A stretch of 16,083 bases of DNA from JBBDWJ01 sp040902925 (GTDB lineage Bacteria; Acidobacteriota; Terriglobia; Bryobacterales; UBA6623), in assembly GCA_040902925.1 (NCBI GenBank), contig JBBDWJ010000261.1:1-16083 (forward strand). The letters run 5' to 3'. This document shows, piece by piece, positions 1 through 7,893 of this stretch. Made by a program: the position numbers and the translations under genes. The notes beneath the pieces are model-generated. The model was not told the origin of the DNA, ran no database searches, and worked only from the letters and a program-made list of their open reading frames with translations. Numbering within the stretch: the stretch's first letter is position 1; the number at the start of each line of letters is the position of its first letter.

Positions 1-2349
1 CAGGACGGACTGGAAGGCCGCATCTACCGCGAACTGCTGCAATTGGGCGACAGCTATCGCGACCGGATTCTCGAGCGCTTTCCCAAGCTCAACCGCCGCG
101 TCAGCGGATATAACCTCGACGAGCTGGTAGCCAACGACGGCGTTTTTGGCGCCGGGTATTCGAGCCCGCCGGGGCCGCTGAATATCGCCAAGATCATCAC
201 CGGCAGCGAGGGCACGCTCGCCGTCATCACCGAAGCGAAGATGGGCATCGTGCCGCTGCCGAAGAAAAAGGGGCTGCTGCTGGTCCACTTCCGCTCCCTT
301 TTCGACGCCGTGGATTCGGCGCAAGAGATTGTCGCCACCTCGCCGGCGGCGGCGGAGCTGATCGACGAGTTCATCTTAAACGCGGCGCGCGCCAAACCCG
401 ATGTCGCCGCGAAACTGCGGTTTGTCGATCCATCGGCCGAGGCCTTGATGGTGGTCGAGTACTACGGGGAGACCGACAGCGAAATTCAATCGAAGCTCGA
501 AGCGCTCAAGCAGCGCCTTACGCGATGCGGCATGGGTTTCGGCTACACGGTGGTGATGGACGCGGCGCAGCAGAGGGATATCTGGGGCGTGCGCAAGGAG
601 TCGCTCGGGCTGCTGATGAGCGTTGTGGGCGACAGCAAGCCAGTCGCCTTTGTCGAGGATCCGGCGGTGCCGATCGAGAAGATGCCGGCGTTTCTGCGCG
701 GCTTCCGGGAAATTCTCGACCGCCATGGCACGCGCGGCGGCTACTACGGGCACGCCTCGGTGGGGTGCTTGCACGTCCGCCCCATGATAGACATGAAGAC
801 CGCCGAGGGCGTCGGCAAGATGGCGGCGATCTCGGAAGAAGTTTTCGATCTCGTGCAGCAATATGGCGGCTCGATGAGCGGCGAGCACGGCGACGGCATC
901 GCCCGGGGCATCTACAACAAACGCCTGTTCGGGCCCGAGATCTACGAGGCGTTCCTGAAGTTGAAGGGCGTCTTCGATCCGGAAAACATCATGAACCCGG
1001 GGAAGGTCGTCGAGGCTCCCGCGGTAACCGACAACTTGCGTTGGGGGCCCCAGTACAAGACGATCGATATCAACACGCATCTGGATTTTTCGCGCGAGGG
1101 CGGCTTCGCGCGCGCCATCGAGATGTGCAACGGCGCGGGTGTCTGCCGCAAGCGCGAAGTCGGCACGATGTGCCCTTCCTATCACGCCACGCTCGACGAG
1201 GAACACTCCACGCGTGGGCGCGCCAACGCTCTGCGCGCCGCCATGTCTGGCACTCTGCCGGTCGAGGAGTTTACCTCCAAGCGCATGTACGATGTGCTCG
1301 ACTTGTGCCTGGAATGCAAGGGCTGCAAGAAGGAATGCCCCTCGAATGTCGATCTGGCCAAGATCAAATACGAGTTTCTGGCGCATTACTACGAGCAGCA
1401 CGGCACGCCGCTACGGGCGCGCCTGTTCGCCGGCGTGGCGGGCCTGAATAAATGGGGAAGCCGCTTCGCGCCGCTGGCGAATTTCACCATGCGGACCGGA
1501 GCCATGAAGTGGCTGCTGGAGCGATTTTTCGGGATCGACCGGCGGCGTCAGATGCCCACTTTCGCGCCGGAAACATTCGAAAGCTGGTTCCGCAAACGCA
1601 GTCGTGGCGTGGCAAATGGCTCCTCGCGTCCGCAAGTCGTGCTCTTCCACGACTGCTTTATGAACTACAACTACCCGCGGACGGGGCAGGCCGCGACGGA
1701 ATTGCTCGAAGCCGCCGGGTTCGAGGTGCTATTGGCTGAAAAGCAGTGCTGCGGCCGGCCGATGATCTCCAAAGGCTTGATTGAAGACGCCCGGGACGTG
1801 GCGAAGCAGAACGTCGCCGCGCTTTCGCCGTACGTCGACAAAGGGATTCCGGTGCTTGGCTGCGAGCCGAGCTGCCTGCTCACGCTGCGGGACGAATATC
1901 TCGATCTCATGAAGGGCCCCGCGGTCGAAAAACTGGCTTCTCACTCCTGGATGGTGGACGAATTTTTGGTCAACAAGAGCCGCGAAGGAAAGCTGAATTT
2001 GGCGTTCCAGCCGCAGGCAAAGAAGGTCCTGTTTCACGGCCACTGCCACCAAAAGGCGCACATTGGCAGCGCCCCGAGCCTGCAGGCGCTGCGGCTGGTG
2101 CCGGGGCTGGAAGTCGCCGAAGTGAACTCCGGCTGCTGCGGCATGGCCGGGTCGTTCGGCTTCGAAAAAGAACACTACGACATCTCGGAAAAGATCGGCG
2201 CCGAGCGCCTGTTCCCCGCCGTCGAGACCGCCGACGCCGCAACCGAGATTGCCGTCACTGGCGTTTCGTGCCGCCAACAGATCGACCACTTTACCCGCCG
2301 CACGCCTCGCCACGTGGTCGAGGTCCTGCGGGACGCTCTTTCCCGTTAG
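1..2349 (+). CDS. Fused FAD-linked oxidase / Fe-S oxidoreductase (GlcD-GlpC or YdiJ type), 5' partial
   Basis: The reading frame is open from base 1, so the gene begins outside the window; a TTG at 43 is only an internal codon. The visible 782 residues hold, in order, the end of the FAD-binding domain with GSEGTLAVITEA, the FAD-linked oxidase C-terminal domain with GHASVGCLHVRP (His about 251) and SGEHGDG (about 294-300), a ferredoxin-like region with two cysteine clusters (CNGAGVC from 376 and CLECKGCKKECP from 436), and two cysteine-rich CCG domains (CCGRP near 583; HCHQK near 681 and GCCG near 711). This order is typical of bacterial D-2-hydroxyacid dehydrogenases of the YdiJ / D-2-hydroxyglutarate type, which oxidise a 2-hydroxyacid through FAD and pass electrons along Fe-S clusters. 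The exact substrate (2-hydroxyglutarate, lactate or glycolate) cannot be read from the sequence. Family proteins run about 950-1020 residues, so roughly 200 N-terminal residues are missing. Confidence 0.93.
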   Translation, partial: QDGLEGRIYRELLQLGDSYRDRILERFPKLNRRVSGYNLDELVANDGVFGAGYSSPPGPLNIAKIITGSEGTLAVITEAKMGIVPLPKKKGLLLVHFRSLFDAVDSAQEIVATSPAAAELIDEFILNAARAKPDVAAKLRFVDPSAEALMVVEYYGETDSEIQSKLEALKQRLTRCGMGFGYTVVMDAAQQRDIWGVRKESLGLLMSVVGDSKPVAFVEDPAVPIEKMPAFLRGFREILDRHGTRGGYYGHASVGCLHVRPMIDMKTAEGVGKMAAISEEVFDLVQQYGGSMSGEHGDGIARGIYNKRLFGPEIYEAFLKLKGVFDPENIMNPGKVVEAPAVTDNLRWGPQYKTIDINTHLDFSREGGFARAIEMCNGAGVCRKREVGTMCPSYHATLDEEHSTRGRANALRAAMSGTLPVEEFTSKRMYDVLDLCLECKGCKKECPSNVDLAKIKYEFLAHYYEQHGTPLRARLFAGVAGLNKWGSRFAPLANFTMRTGAMKWLLERFFGIDRRRQMPTFAPETFESWFRKRSRGVANGSSRPQVVLFHDCFMNYNYPRTGQAATELLEAAGFEVLLAEKQCCGRPMISKGLIEDARDVAKQNVAALSPYVDKGIPVLGCEPSCLLTLRDEYLDLMKGPAVEKLASHSWMVDEFLVNKSREGKLNLAFQPQAKKVLFHGHCHQKAHIGSAPSLQALRLVPGLEVAEVNSGCCGMAGSFGFEKEHYDISEKIGAERLFPAVETADAATEIAVTGVSCRQQIDHFTRRTPRHVVEVLRDALSR

Positions 2350-2398
2350 CTACGGTTTTGAGGCCAGCGCCGGGCCGGGAGCCGCCGGCTGTGGCCGT

Positions 2399-2459
2399 CG
2401 TGTTGAATCGCGAGCCCGCGTGAACGGTGGAAACGCCGTCGAACCTCGATCGCAACACG
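2399..2459 (+). terminator. Imperfect hairpin between the dehydrogenase and the DMT transporter
   Basis: The arms CGTGTTG (2399-2405) and CAACACG (2453-2459) are perfectly complementary over 7 bp, and the inner bases extend the pairing imperfectly (ATC/GAT, GAG/CTC). A T5 run follows about 14 bases later at 2473-2477. This could end transcription of the upstream gene or be a leader structure of the transporter. The long loop and the distance to the T-run make a standard intrinsic terminator doubtful. Confidence 0.25.
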
Positions 2460-2482
2460 GCTTGACGAGCAATTTTTCTCCG

Positions 2483-3439
2483 ATGAGCTTGCAAGTGACA
2501 AAGGCCGAACAGATCGGCTGGTCGAGCGCATTGATCGCGCTGTTCGTCTCCGCGCTATGGGGCGGCAACGTGATCGCGCTCAAGCTCGGCCTGGCGACGG
2601 TGCCGCCTCTGTGGAGCGCTTTCTGGCGCTTTCTCTCGGGTTTCGTCGCCGTGCTGATCTGGGCGAAGTTTTCCGGGATTCAGCTCATGCCCGAGCGGGG
2701 CGAAGCTCGTCCGCTCAGCATTCTGGGCCTGATGTTCACCTTGCAGATCATGGGGCTGAACCTTGGCGTCAACGCCACGTCTCCCGCGTACGCGGTCATT
2801 CTGCTGAATTCGCACCCCATCTTCACGAACCTGGTGAGCCATTTCTTTGTCCCCGAGGATCGTTTGTCACGGCAGCGCATTCTGGGTCTGGCGATCGCCT
2901 TCGCGGGGATTTGCTATCTGGCTATGGGACGGCCCGACGCCCGGCTGGCGCCTCATCCGATCCTGGGGAACGTGATCGTGGTCATTTCGGCGTCGCTGTT
3001 GGCGATCCGCATGGTCTACACGCAAAGGCTGGTGCAGAAGATGGATCCTGTCAGGCCGGTCATCTGGCAGATGGGGTTTTCACTGCCGATCTTCTTGGCT
3101 TCCGCCGCCTGGCTCGAGCCGGCCCTACTGAAGCCGCTTACGGCCGAGCCGGTAATCGCGATCCTCTACCAGGGCATCGCGATCGGCGGTTTCTGCTTTG
3201 TGGTCTGGACCCGGCTTTTGAAGCGCCACAGCCCGGGGTCCCTTTCCGTGTTCGGGTTTTCGGTGCCGGTTTTCGGCGTGATCTTGAGCGCGTTTATCTT
3301 TGGCGAGTCCATCACCGGGCGCGTCGTTGCCGGTATGGCCGCCGTCACGGCCGGCATTGTCATCGTCACGCGGCGGCGCGGCACAGAGCTGGAAGCCGAG
3401 GAGTCGGTGGAAGAGGCGATTGAAGAAGTGCTGCGCTAA
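2483..3439 (+). CDS. DMT-superfamily EamA transporter
   Basis: A 318-residue integral membrane protein with two EamA repeats and about ten hydrophobic helices. The first helix carries LFVSALWGGNVIALKLG (residues 20-36), a typical EamA start, followed by the conserved WRF at 48-50. The second repeat begins near residue 160 and ends with FIFGESITG and the last helix near 281-295. The open frame extends upstream to about 2249 inside the preceding gene, but those residues are hydrophilic, so ATG 2483 was chosen because it places the first helix at the N-terminus. No clear Shine-Dalgarno is visible. The C-terminal tail after residue 300 is strongly acidic. EamA proteins export metabolites such as amino acids or nucleosides; the substrate is not predictable here. 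It lies 133 bases after the dehydrogenase and converges with the lipoprotein gene. Confidence 0.88.
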   Translation: MSLQVTKAEQIGWSSALIALFVSALWGGNVIALKLGLATVPPLWSAFWRFLSGFVAVLIWAKFSGIQLMPERGEARPLSILGLMFTLQIMGLNLGVNATSPAYAVILLNSHPIFTNLVSHFFVPEDRLSRQRILGLAIAFAGICYLAMGRPDARLAPHPILGNVIVVISASLLAIRMVYTQRLVQKMDPVRPVIWQMGFSLPIFLASAAWLEPALLKPLTAEPVIAILYQGIAIGGFCFVVWTRLLKRHSPGSLSVFGFSVPVFGVILSAFIFGESITGRVVAGMAAVTAGIVIVTRRRGTELEAEESVEEAIEEVLR

Positions 3440-3518
3440 GTTCCGCGATCCAAGATCTTCTATGGATACCGCAGTTTCTTGGGCGGCGCGGCGGCGTGCG
3501 GGCCCGTTGCGAAATCTA

Positions 3519-4220
3519 TTACTTGTTGAGCAAAGGCTCCAATACTTCGAACACAACCCCAGCCACGATCTCGTTGCCTTTCGCGTTGGGGTGGATCTCG
3601 TCGTAGAGCAGCTCAGGCCGCGCCGCCACGCCTTCGAGCAGGAACGGTATCAAAGCAGCATCCAGCTCTTTCGCAAGCCGCGGATAGACTATTTCGAATT
3701 TGCTGACATACTCGCGGCCATAGTTCGGCGGCAGCGTCATGCCTCCCAGAACGACCTTCGCGCCGGCCGCTTGCAGGCGAGTGATGATCTCCCGCAGGTT
3801 TTGTTCCATGCTTGCCACCGGCAAGCCCCGCAAACCATCGTTGCCGCCGAAAGCGACAATCACGACTTCCGGTTTGTGGGCGATGACGGAATCCACACGC
3901 ACCACTCCGGCGCTCGATGTATCGCCGCTGACGCCTTCATTGACGACGTGATAGGAGTACCCAGCCTCATCGAGTTTGCGCTGCAGAAAGCCGGGATAGC
4001 CCTGCCCGGGCGCGACGCCAAATCCCGCGGTCAAGCTGTCGCCGAAGGCAACTATCACGGGACGGCCGTCGTATTGATTAGTAAGGGAGGCCGCCGTGGC
4101 GGCGCTTTCGGGCGCGGCCGGCGGGCTTTTCTCCGGAGGTGGTGGCGACGATTCGCAGGCGGCCAGCAACAGAAGCGTTGCCAGCAGCGAAAGGGTTGTT
4201 GGGAAGAGTCGTCGAAGCAC
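3519..4220 (-). CDS. tesA: TesA-like SGNH/GDSL-family esterase lipoprotein
   Basis: A 233-residue hydrolase. The N-terminus has basic residues, a leucine-rich core and a lipobox LAAC ending at Cys22, followed by a Pro/Glu/Ala-rich linker to about residue 45, so it is predicted to be a lipid-anchored envelope protein. SGNH blocks are visible: GDSLTAG with nucleophile Ser62 (block I), Gly near 97-100 in EGVSGD (block II), GGND 125-128 (block III) and DEIH with Asp207 and His210 (block V). This matches the TesA / arylesterase group, which hydrolyses acyl-thioesters, lysophospholipids and aryl esters. E. coli TesA is periplasmic with an ordinary signal peptide; a lipoprotein form is a variation. 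The start is GTG at 4220; no ATG is in frame before the signal peptide. It is divergent from the ABC ATPase gene, as tesA is from ybbA in E. coli, which supports the call. No Shine-Dalgarno is seen. Confidence 0.87.
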   Translation of the reverse strand: MLRRLFPTTLSLLATLLLLAACESSPPPPEKSPPAAPESAATAASLTNQYDGRPVIVAFGDSLTAGFGVAPGQGYPGFLQRKLDEAGYSYHVVNEGVSGDTSSAGVVRVDSVIAHKPEVVIVAFGGNDGLRGLPVASMEQNLREIITRLQAAGAKVVLGGMTLPPNYGREYVSKFEIVYPRLAKELDAALIPFLLEGVAARPELLYDEIHPNAKGNEIVAGVVFEVLEPLLNK

Positions 4221-4224
4221 TGCA

Positions 4225-4258
4225 TGTCATAATAAGTTTCTTTCGCGCAAAATGTCGA
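4225..4258. promoter_or_regulatory. Overlapping divergent promoters for the TesA-like and ABC ATPase genes
   Basis: Minus strand: -35 TCGACA (4258-4253), an 18-base spacer and -10 TATTAT (4234-4229), each one base off consensus, with expected start near 4222, almost at the GTG start at 4220. Plus strand: an extended -10, TGT followed by CATAAT (4225-4233), with expected start near 4240, about 12 bases before ATG 4252. The two -10 hexamers share the same AT-rich bases. This was read by eye and is not experimental. Confidence 0.5.
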
Positions 4259-4977
4259 TCGAGAGGCCGATTCTTGAGGTTCGCGGGCTTCGTAAGACCA
4301 TCCACAGTGGCACACACGAGGTGGAGATCCTGCGCGGCATCGACTTCGCCATCCCGCGCGGGCAATGCGTGGCGATCCGGGGTCCGTCGGGTAGCGGCAA
4401 ATCGACCCTGTTGGGCCTGATGGCCGGGCTTGATACTCCGACGGCGGGCAAGATCCTGCTCGACGGCTGGGAGATCGGCCAGATGGGCGAGGACGAAATG
4501 GCGCTGCTTCGCGGGCGTAAGATCGGCTTCGTTTTTCAGTCCTACCAACTGGTTCCCACGCTAACGGCCGAGGAGAACGTCCTACTGCCGCTGGATTTGG
4601 CCGGTGACGGATACGCCGGGGCCGGGCGGGCGCGGGAATTGCTTGACCGCGTCGGGCTGGCGGACCGGCAGGATCACTATCCGGTGCAGCTTTCCGGCGG
4701 TGAGCAGCAGCGCGTCGCGCTGGCGCGCGCCTTCATCCGCCAGCCGCCGATCGTGATGGCCGATGAGCCGACGGGTAATCTCGACGGCGCCAACGGCCGG
4801 CTCGTGCTCGACATGCTTCTCGAGTTGAACCGCACTGAGCAGACGACCCTCATTCTCGTCACCCACGACGCCGAGCTGGCTTCCCATGCCAACCGTTTGA
4901 TCAACCTGCGCGACGGCGTCGTGGAGAGCGACGAGACAACCACCAAGGCAGAGGGAACCACAGATGCACACAGATGA
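4252..4977 (+). CDS. ybbA: ABC transporter ATP-binding protein, YbbA/LolD-like
   Basis: A 241-residue ATPase with all nucleotide-binding motifs: Walker A GPSGSGKST (44-52), Q-loop FQSYQLVPT (95-103), signature LSGGEQQR (147-154), Walker B IVMADE (167-172), D-loop GNLD (175-178) and H-loop VTHD (203-206). It belongs to the MacB/LolD/YbbA class of short ATPases that pair with FtsX-like permeases and drive mechanotransmission or lipid/lipoprotein handling rather than classical import. It is followed by the permease at 5188 and is divergent from the TesA-like gene, the known tesA / ybbA-ybbP neighbourhood. ATG 4252 was chosen because the longer frame would run through the divergent gene. Oddity: the last residues (about EGTTDAHR) and the TGA stop are encoded by the left arm of an inverted repeat, so the native C-terminus has probably been replaced. 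The catalytic core is intact. Confidence 0.93.
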   Translation: MSIERPILEVRGLRKTIHSGTHEVEILRGIDFAIPRGQCVAIRGPSGSGKSTLLGLMAGLDTPTAGKILLDGWEIGQMGEDEMALLRGRKIGFVFQSYQLVPTLTAEENVLLPLDLAGDGYAGAGRARELLDRVGLADRQDHYPVQLSGGEQQRVALARAFIRQPPIVMADEPTGNLDGANGRLVLDMLLELNRTEQTTLILVTHDAELASHANRLINLRDGVVESDETTTKAEGTTDAHR

Positions 4978-5174
4978 ACACGGATGAAGGAAGGAACAAC
5001 TCTGATCAACAACTCCAACAACGGCGTAGCCGAAGCAGCACGGGAACGGACTCACTTCCCGGCCAATCCTAAAATTCGCAGAGCAAGTACCGGGACAGGC
5101 GCGCTCTTACCACGGCCAGCGCATCCCGTCGTTTTTTTCTTTATCCGTGTTCATCCGTGTGCATCTGTGGTTCC
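4954..5174. repeat. 221-bp element bounded by 35-bp inverted repeats
   Basis: The left arm 4954-4988 and right arm 5140-5174 are reverse complements at 33 of 35 positions (mismatches at arm positions 3 and 17). Each arm is itself built of three roughly 10-bp units of the form NCATCYGTGT. The 151-bp interior shows no gene or obvious structure. The left arm overlaps the 3' end of the ATPase gene and supplies its stop codon; the right arm ends 13 bases before the permease start. I see no target-site duplication at the borders. It looks like a dispersed non-coding repeat (REP doublet or MITE-like). Copies elsewhere in the genome cannot be tested here. Confidence 0.75.
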
Positions 5175-5187
5175 ATAAACCCGCCCG

Positions 5188-6518
5188 ATGCATGAACTGA
5201 AGCAAGCGCTGCGGATAGCCTGGCGCGAATCGCGTTCCTCAGCCGGCAAGTTCCTGTTCGTCGTGCTGGCCGTGGCCATGGGCGTGGGTGCGCTCACCGG
5301 TGTGCAGGGCTTCAGTCAGGCGTTTCGCGAAATGCTTTTGCGCGACGCGCGGACGCTGATGGCGGGGGACCTTTCGCTGCGCGTCTTTCACCAGCCACGT
5401 CCCGACCAGTTGGCCGTTCTCACGCGCCTCGAGGAGCGCGGCGTCGAGCACACCGAGATCACCGAGACGGTCTCGATGATGACTTCGCCCGCGGCTTCTT
5501 TGCCTGTGCTGGTAGCCGTGAAGGCGGTGGATCTCGGCAAGTATCCGTTCTACGGCGCGGTCGAGTTGGACCCGGCGGGCGGCCTCGCCGCCGTGTTGGC
5601 GGAGGACGCGATCGTGGCCTCCAATGATCTTTTTCTGCGGCTCGGCGTCAAGGTGGGCGACAAAGTGCGCCTGGGGGATGAAGAGTTTCGTATCGCCGCG
5701 GCCATACGACTCGAGCCCGACCGCATGACCGGCTCCTTCAACATTGGCCCTCGCGTCATGATCAGCCACGAGGGACTCAAGCGCTCTGGTTTGATTCAGC
5801 TCGGCAGCCGCGCCTCGCAGCGCTATCTGTTTCGTTTACCGGCCGACGGAATCGGAATAGCCCAGGCGCGCCGCATGCTCGAAGCGGGCTTCGACGAAGG
5901 CCGGGTTTCCGACTTTCGCGAGATTCATCCCACGATTCGACGCGGCCTCGACCGCGCGACGCGGTTCTTGAGCCTGGTGAGTCTGATCGCGCTGATCGTC
6001 GGCGCGCTAGGCGTCGGCATGGCGATGCATTCCCATTTACAGAACCGGCTGGACACGATCGCCATCATGAAGTGCCTCGGGGCGCGTTCGGGTCAGATCA
6101 CACGCATTTACGCAGTGCAAACTCTCGGATTGGGTTTGGCGGGCAGCGCGTTGGGCGTGCTGGTGGGCTATGGCGTCCAGGCTTGGGCGCCGAACCTCAT
6201 TGCGCGGTACTTCCCGATTCCGCCCGATTTCACGTGGCAATTTTCGACAGCGGTGCAGGGCGTCGCCATTGGCGTTCTGACCACGCTGCTGTTCACGATT
6301 CCGCCGCTGCTCGGCATCCGGCAGGTGCGCCCGGCTTTGATCTTTCGCCGCGACATGGAAAAACCGCGGCGAACGGTTCGCGAGCGCTTCCGCGAAGGGC
6401 GGGCCTCCCTGTGGGCAGGTGCGGCGATCGTTTTCAGCATCGGCGCGGTCGCCGCGTGGCTCGGCAACTCAGTCGAGTTGGGTCTATGGTTCGCCGGCGG
6501 CCTGGTTGTGAGCCTGCT
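5188..6518 (+). CDS. ybbP: FtsX-like ABC permease (YbbP family), N-terminal part, interrupted by assembly gap
   Basis: This is the first 443 residues of a large membrane permease, ending at the N run. The start MHELKQALRIAWRE and a first transmembrane segment at about 21-40 are typical of the MacB/YbbP family. A large extracytoplasmic region follows (about 45-255), then the first FtsX domain with helices near 260-282, 312-333 and 358-376, including the conserved KCLGARSGQI. Two more hydrophobic segments (about 409-426 and 432-443) lead into the gap. The continuation is the frame from 6530 to 7747. E. coli YbbP is about 804 residues; the two parts here total about 848, so the gap removes little. 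The frame seems to run on to 6915 only if the Ns are counted as exactly 10; that extension is not real. The protein partners the ATPase upstream. No Shine-Dalgarno is visible before ATG 5188. Confidence 0.9.
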
Positions 6519-6528
6519 NNNNNNNNNN
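6519..6528. other. Assembly gap (10 Ns) inside the permease gene
   Basis: Ten undetermined bases. Coding frame before the gap is +1 and after it +2, so if the gene is intact the true missing length must be a multiple of three (not 10). The protein on both sides is hydrophobic, consistent with one continuous membrane domain. Confidence 0.97.
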
Positions 6529-6529
6529 C

Positions 6530-7747
6530 GCCATGGCGGCTGTGTCATGGCTGTTGCTGCGGACGCTGAAGGTGCTGCCGAAACGGCTGCCGTGGAGGCT
6601 GCCGGCATTTTTGCGGCATGGCGTTGCCAATCTTTATCGCCCGGGTATTCATGCCGAAGCGGTTCTGGTGGCGTTGGGCATCGGCGTCACCTTCACGCTT
6701 TCGGTGTATTTGATTCAGTCGTCGGTGCTGACGCAGATGGTTCGCAGCGCGCCGCCCGAGATGCCCAATGTCTTCTTCATCAACATCACCGACGCCGAGC
6801 GCGAAGGCCTGCTCGAGATCCTGCGGGGCGCTGGAGTGCAAGAAAAAATCGAGCTGGTGCCCTCGGTTGCCGCGCGATTGACCGCTGTCGGCGGCGTGCC
6901 TGTCGAAAGTCTTAGTCTTGAGGGCGGCGATTGGCGTTTCCGGTCCACGCGCACGATCACCTGGGTGGCGGAGAAGCCCGACCATATCGACGTCCTCGAA
7001 GGCGCCTGGTGGAGCCCGCAAGCGGCCGAAGCGGAAAACCTGGTTTCCGTTCGCGACGAAGACGCCGGAATGCTGGGACTCAAGATCGGCTCCCGCATCG
7101 CGTGGCAAGTTGGGGCCCGCGAAGTGGAGGCGACGGTAGCGGCCATCCATCGCGCCGAGGGATTCCGCATGGGCTCGAACGTTCAGTTCATTCTGACGCC
7201 GGTGGCGCTGCGCGGAATGCCTGCGATTTTTTACGGCGGAGCCAAAGTACCGCCTGAGCAGGCGCCCGAACTGCAGCGCAGAGTGTTCGAGCGCTTTCCG
7301 ACCATCACCGTCATCAACGCGGCCGACGTGATCGAGATCGTCCAGGAGGTCGTCGATCAGATCGGGCTGGTCGTGCAGTTCGTGTCAGCCTTTGCAATTC
7401 TCGCCGGCGTGATCATCCTGGTTTCGAGCGTCGTGGCGACGCGGTTCCGCCGCATTCATGAGGTAGTGATTCTCAAAACCCTGGGGGCGACGCGCCGCCG
7501 CGTGGCGGGTATTTTTTCCGTTGAGTTTTTGATTCTGGGCTCGGTCGCGGGCCTAATCGGAAGCGCCCTGGCGAGCGCTTTTTCAGGTTTGTTGCTTACC
7601 CAAATGTTCGACGCAGACTACGTTTTTGAGCCGCTGCCAGGCATCATCACGATCCTAGCGACCGCGCTGCTGGCCAACGCCGCCGGGTGGCTGGCAAGCT
7701 TTCCCATCTTGGGAAAGAAGCCGCTGGAAATCTTACGGGCCGAGTAG
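6530..7747 (+). CDS. ybbP: FtsX-like ABC permease (YbbP family), C-terminal part after assembly gap
   Basis: This is the downstream part of the permease begun at 5188, about 405 residues. It starts within a hydrophobic segment, then has the family-typical VANLYRPG loop, a transmembrane segment (EAVLVALGIGVTFTLSVYL), a second large extracytoplasmic region, and the C-terminal FtsX domain with helices around VVQFVSAFAILAGVIILV, FLILGSVAGLIGSAL and IITILATALLANAAG. The motif VILKTLGATRRRV in the last domain matches the coupling-loop region of FtsX/MacB proteins. The C-terminal PLEILRAE is typical of YbbP. The ATG at 6533 is inside the gene and should not be taken as a true start. Together with the ATPase this forms a predicted envelope ABC system whose substrate is not established; the nearby TesA-like lipoprotein suggests a lipid-related role, which is inference. 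Confidence 0.9.
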   Translation, partial: AMAAVSWLLLRTLKVLPKRLPWRLPAFLRHGVANLYRPGIHAEAVLVALGIGVTFTLSVYLIQSSVLTQMVRSAPPEMPNVFFINITDAEREGLLEILRGAGVQEKIELVPSVAARLTAVGGVPVESLSLEGGDWRFRSTRTITWVAEKPDHIDVLEGAWWSPQAAEAENLVSVRDEDAGMLGLKIGSRIAWQVGAREVEATVAAIHRAEGFRMGSNVQFILTPVALRGMPAIFYGGAKVPPEQAPELQRRVFERFPTITVINAADVIEIVQEVVDQIGLVVQFVSAFAILAGVIILVSSVVATRFRRIHEVVILKTLGATRRRVAGIFSVEFLILGSVAGLIGSALASAFSGLLLTQMFDADYVFEPLPGIITILATALLANAAGWLASFPILGKKPLEILRAE

Positions 7748-7893
7748 CGGCAGGGTCAGCCTCATTTGAGGGAGACTGGTTGTGGCGTTAGTGCGCTGTC
7801 CGTGTGAACGTGCCCGGAGCGCCAGACCAGATTTCTGTTCAGTCCTTCCAGAGCTGCCACCGTACAGCCGGTTGTGAGGAACGTATCCAGCCG

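Noticed and set aside
376..1401. 341-codon open frame on the minus strand inside the dehydrogenase gene
   Set aside because: It is antisense to a well-conserved coding region; long antisense frames are common in GC-rich genes, and the translation matches nothing.
525..1451. 308-codon plus-strand frame overlapping the dehydrogenase
   Set aside because: It has an Arg/Gly-rich composition typical of an out-of-frame reading of the real gene.
2249..2482. Longer N-terminus of the EamA transporter
   Set aside because: The extra 78 residues are hydrophilic, overlap the dehydrogenase gene and precede the normal first helix.
4582..5178. Short frames containing IRVHxCASVVP around the inverted repeat
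   Set aside because: These are translations of the repeat arms and of antisense ATPase sequence; they start and stop arbitrarily.
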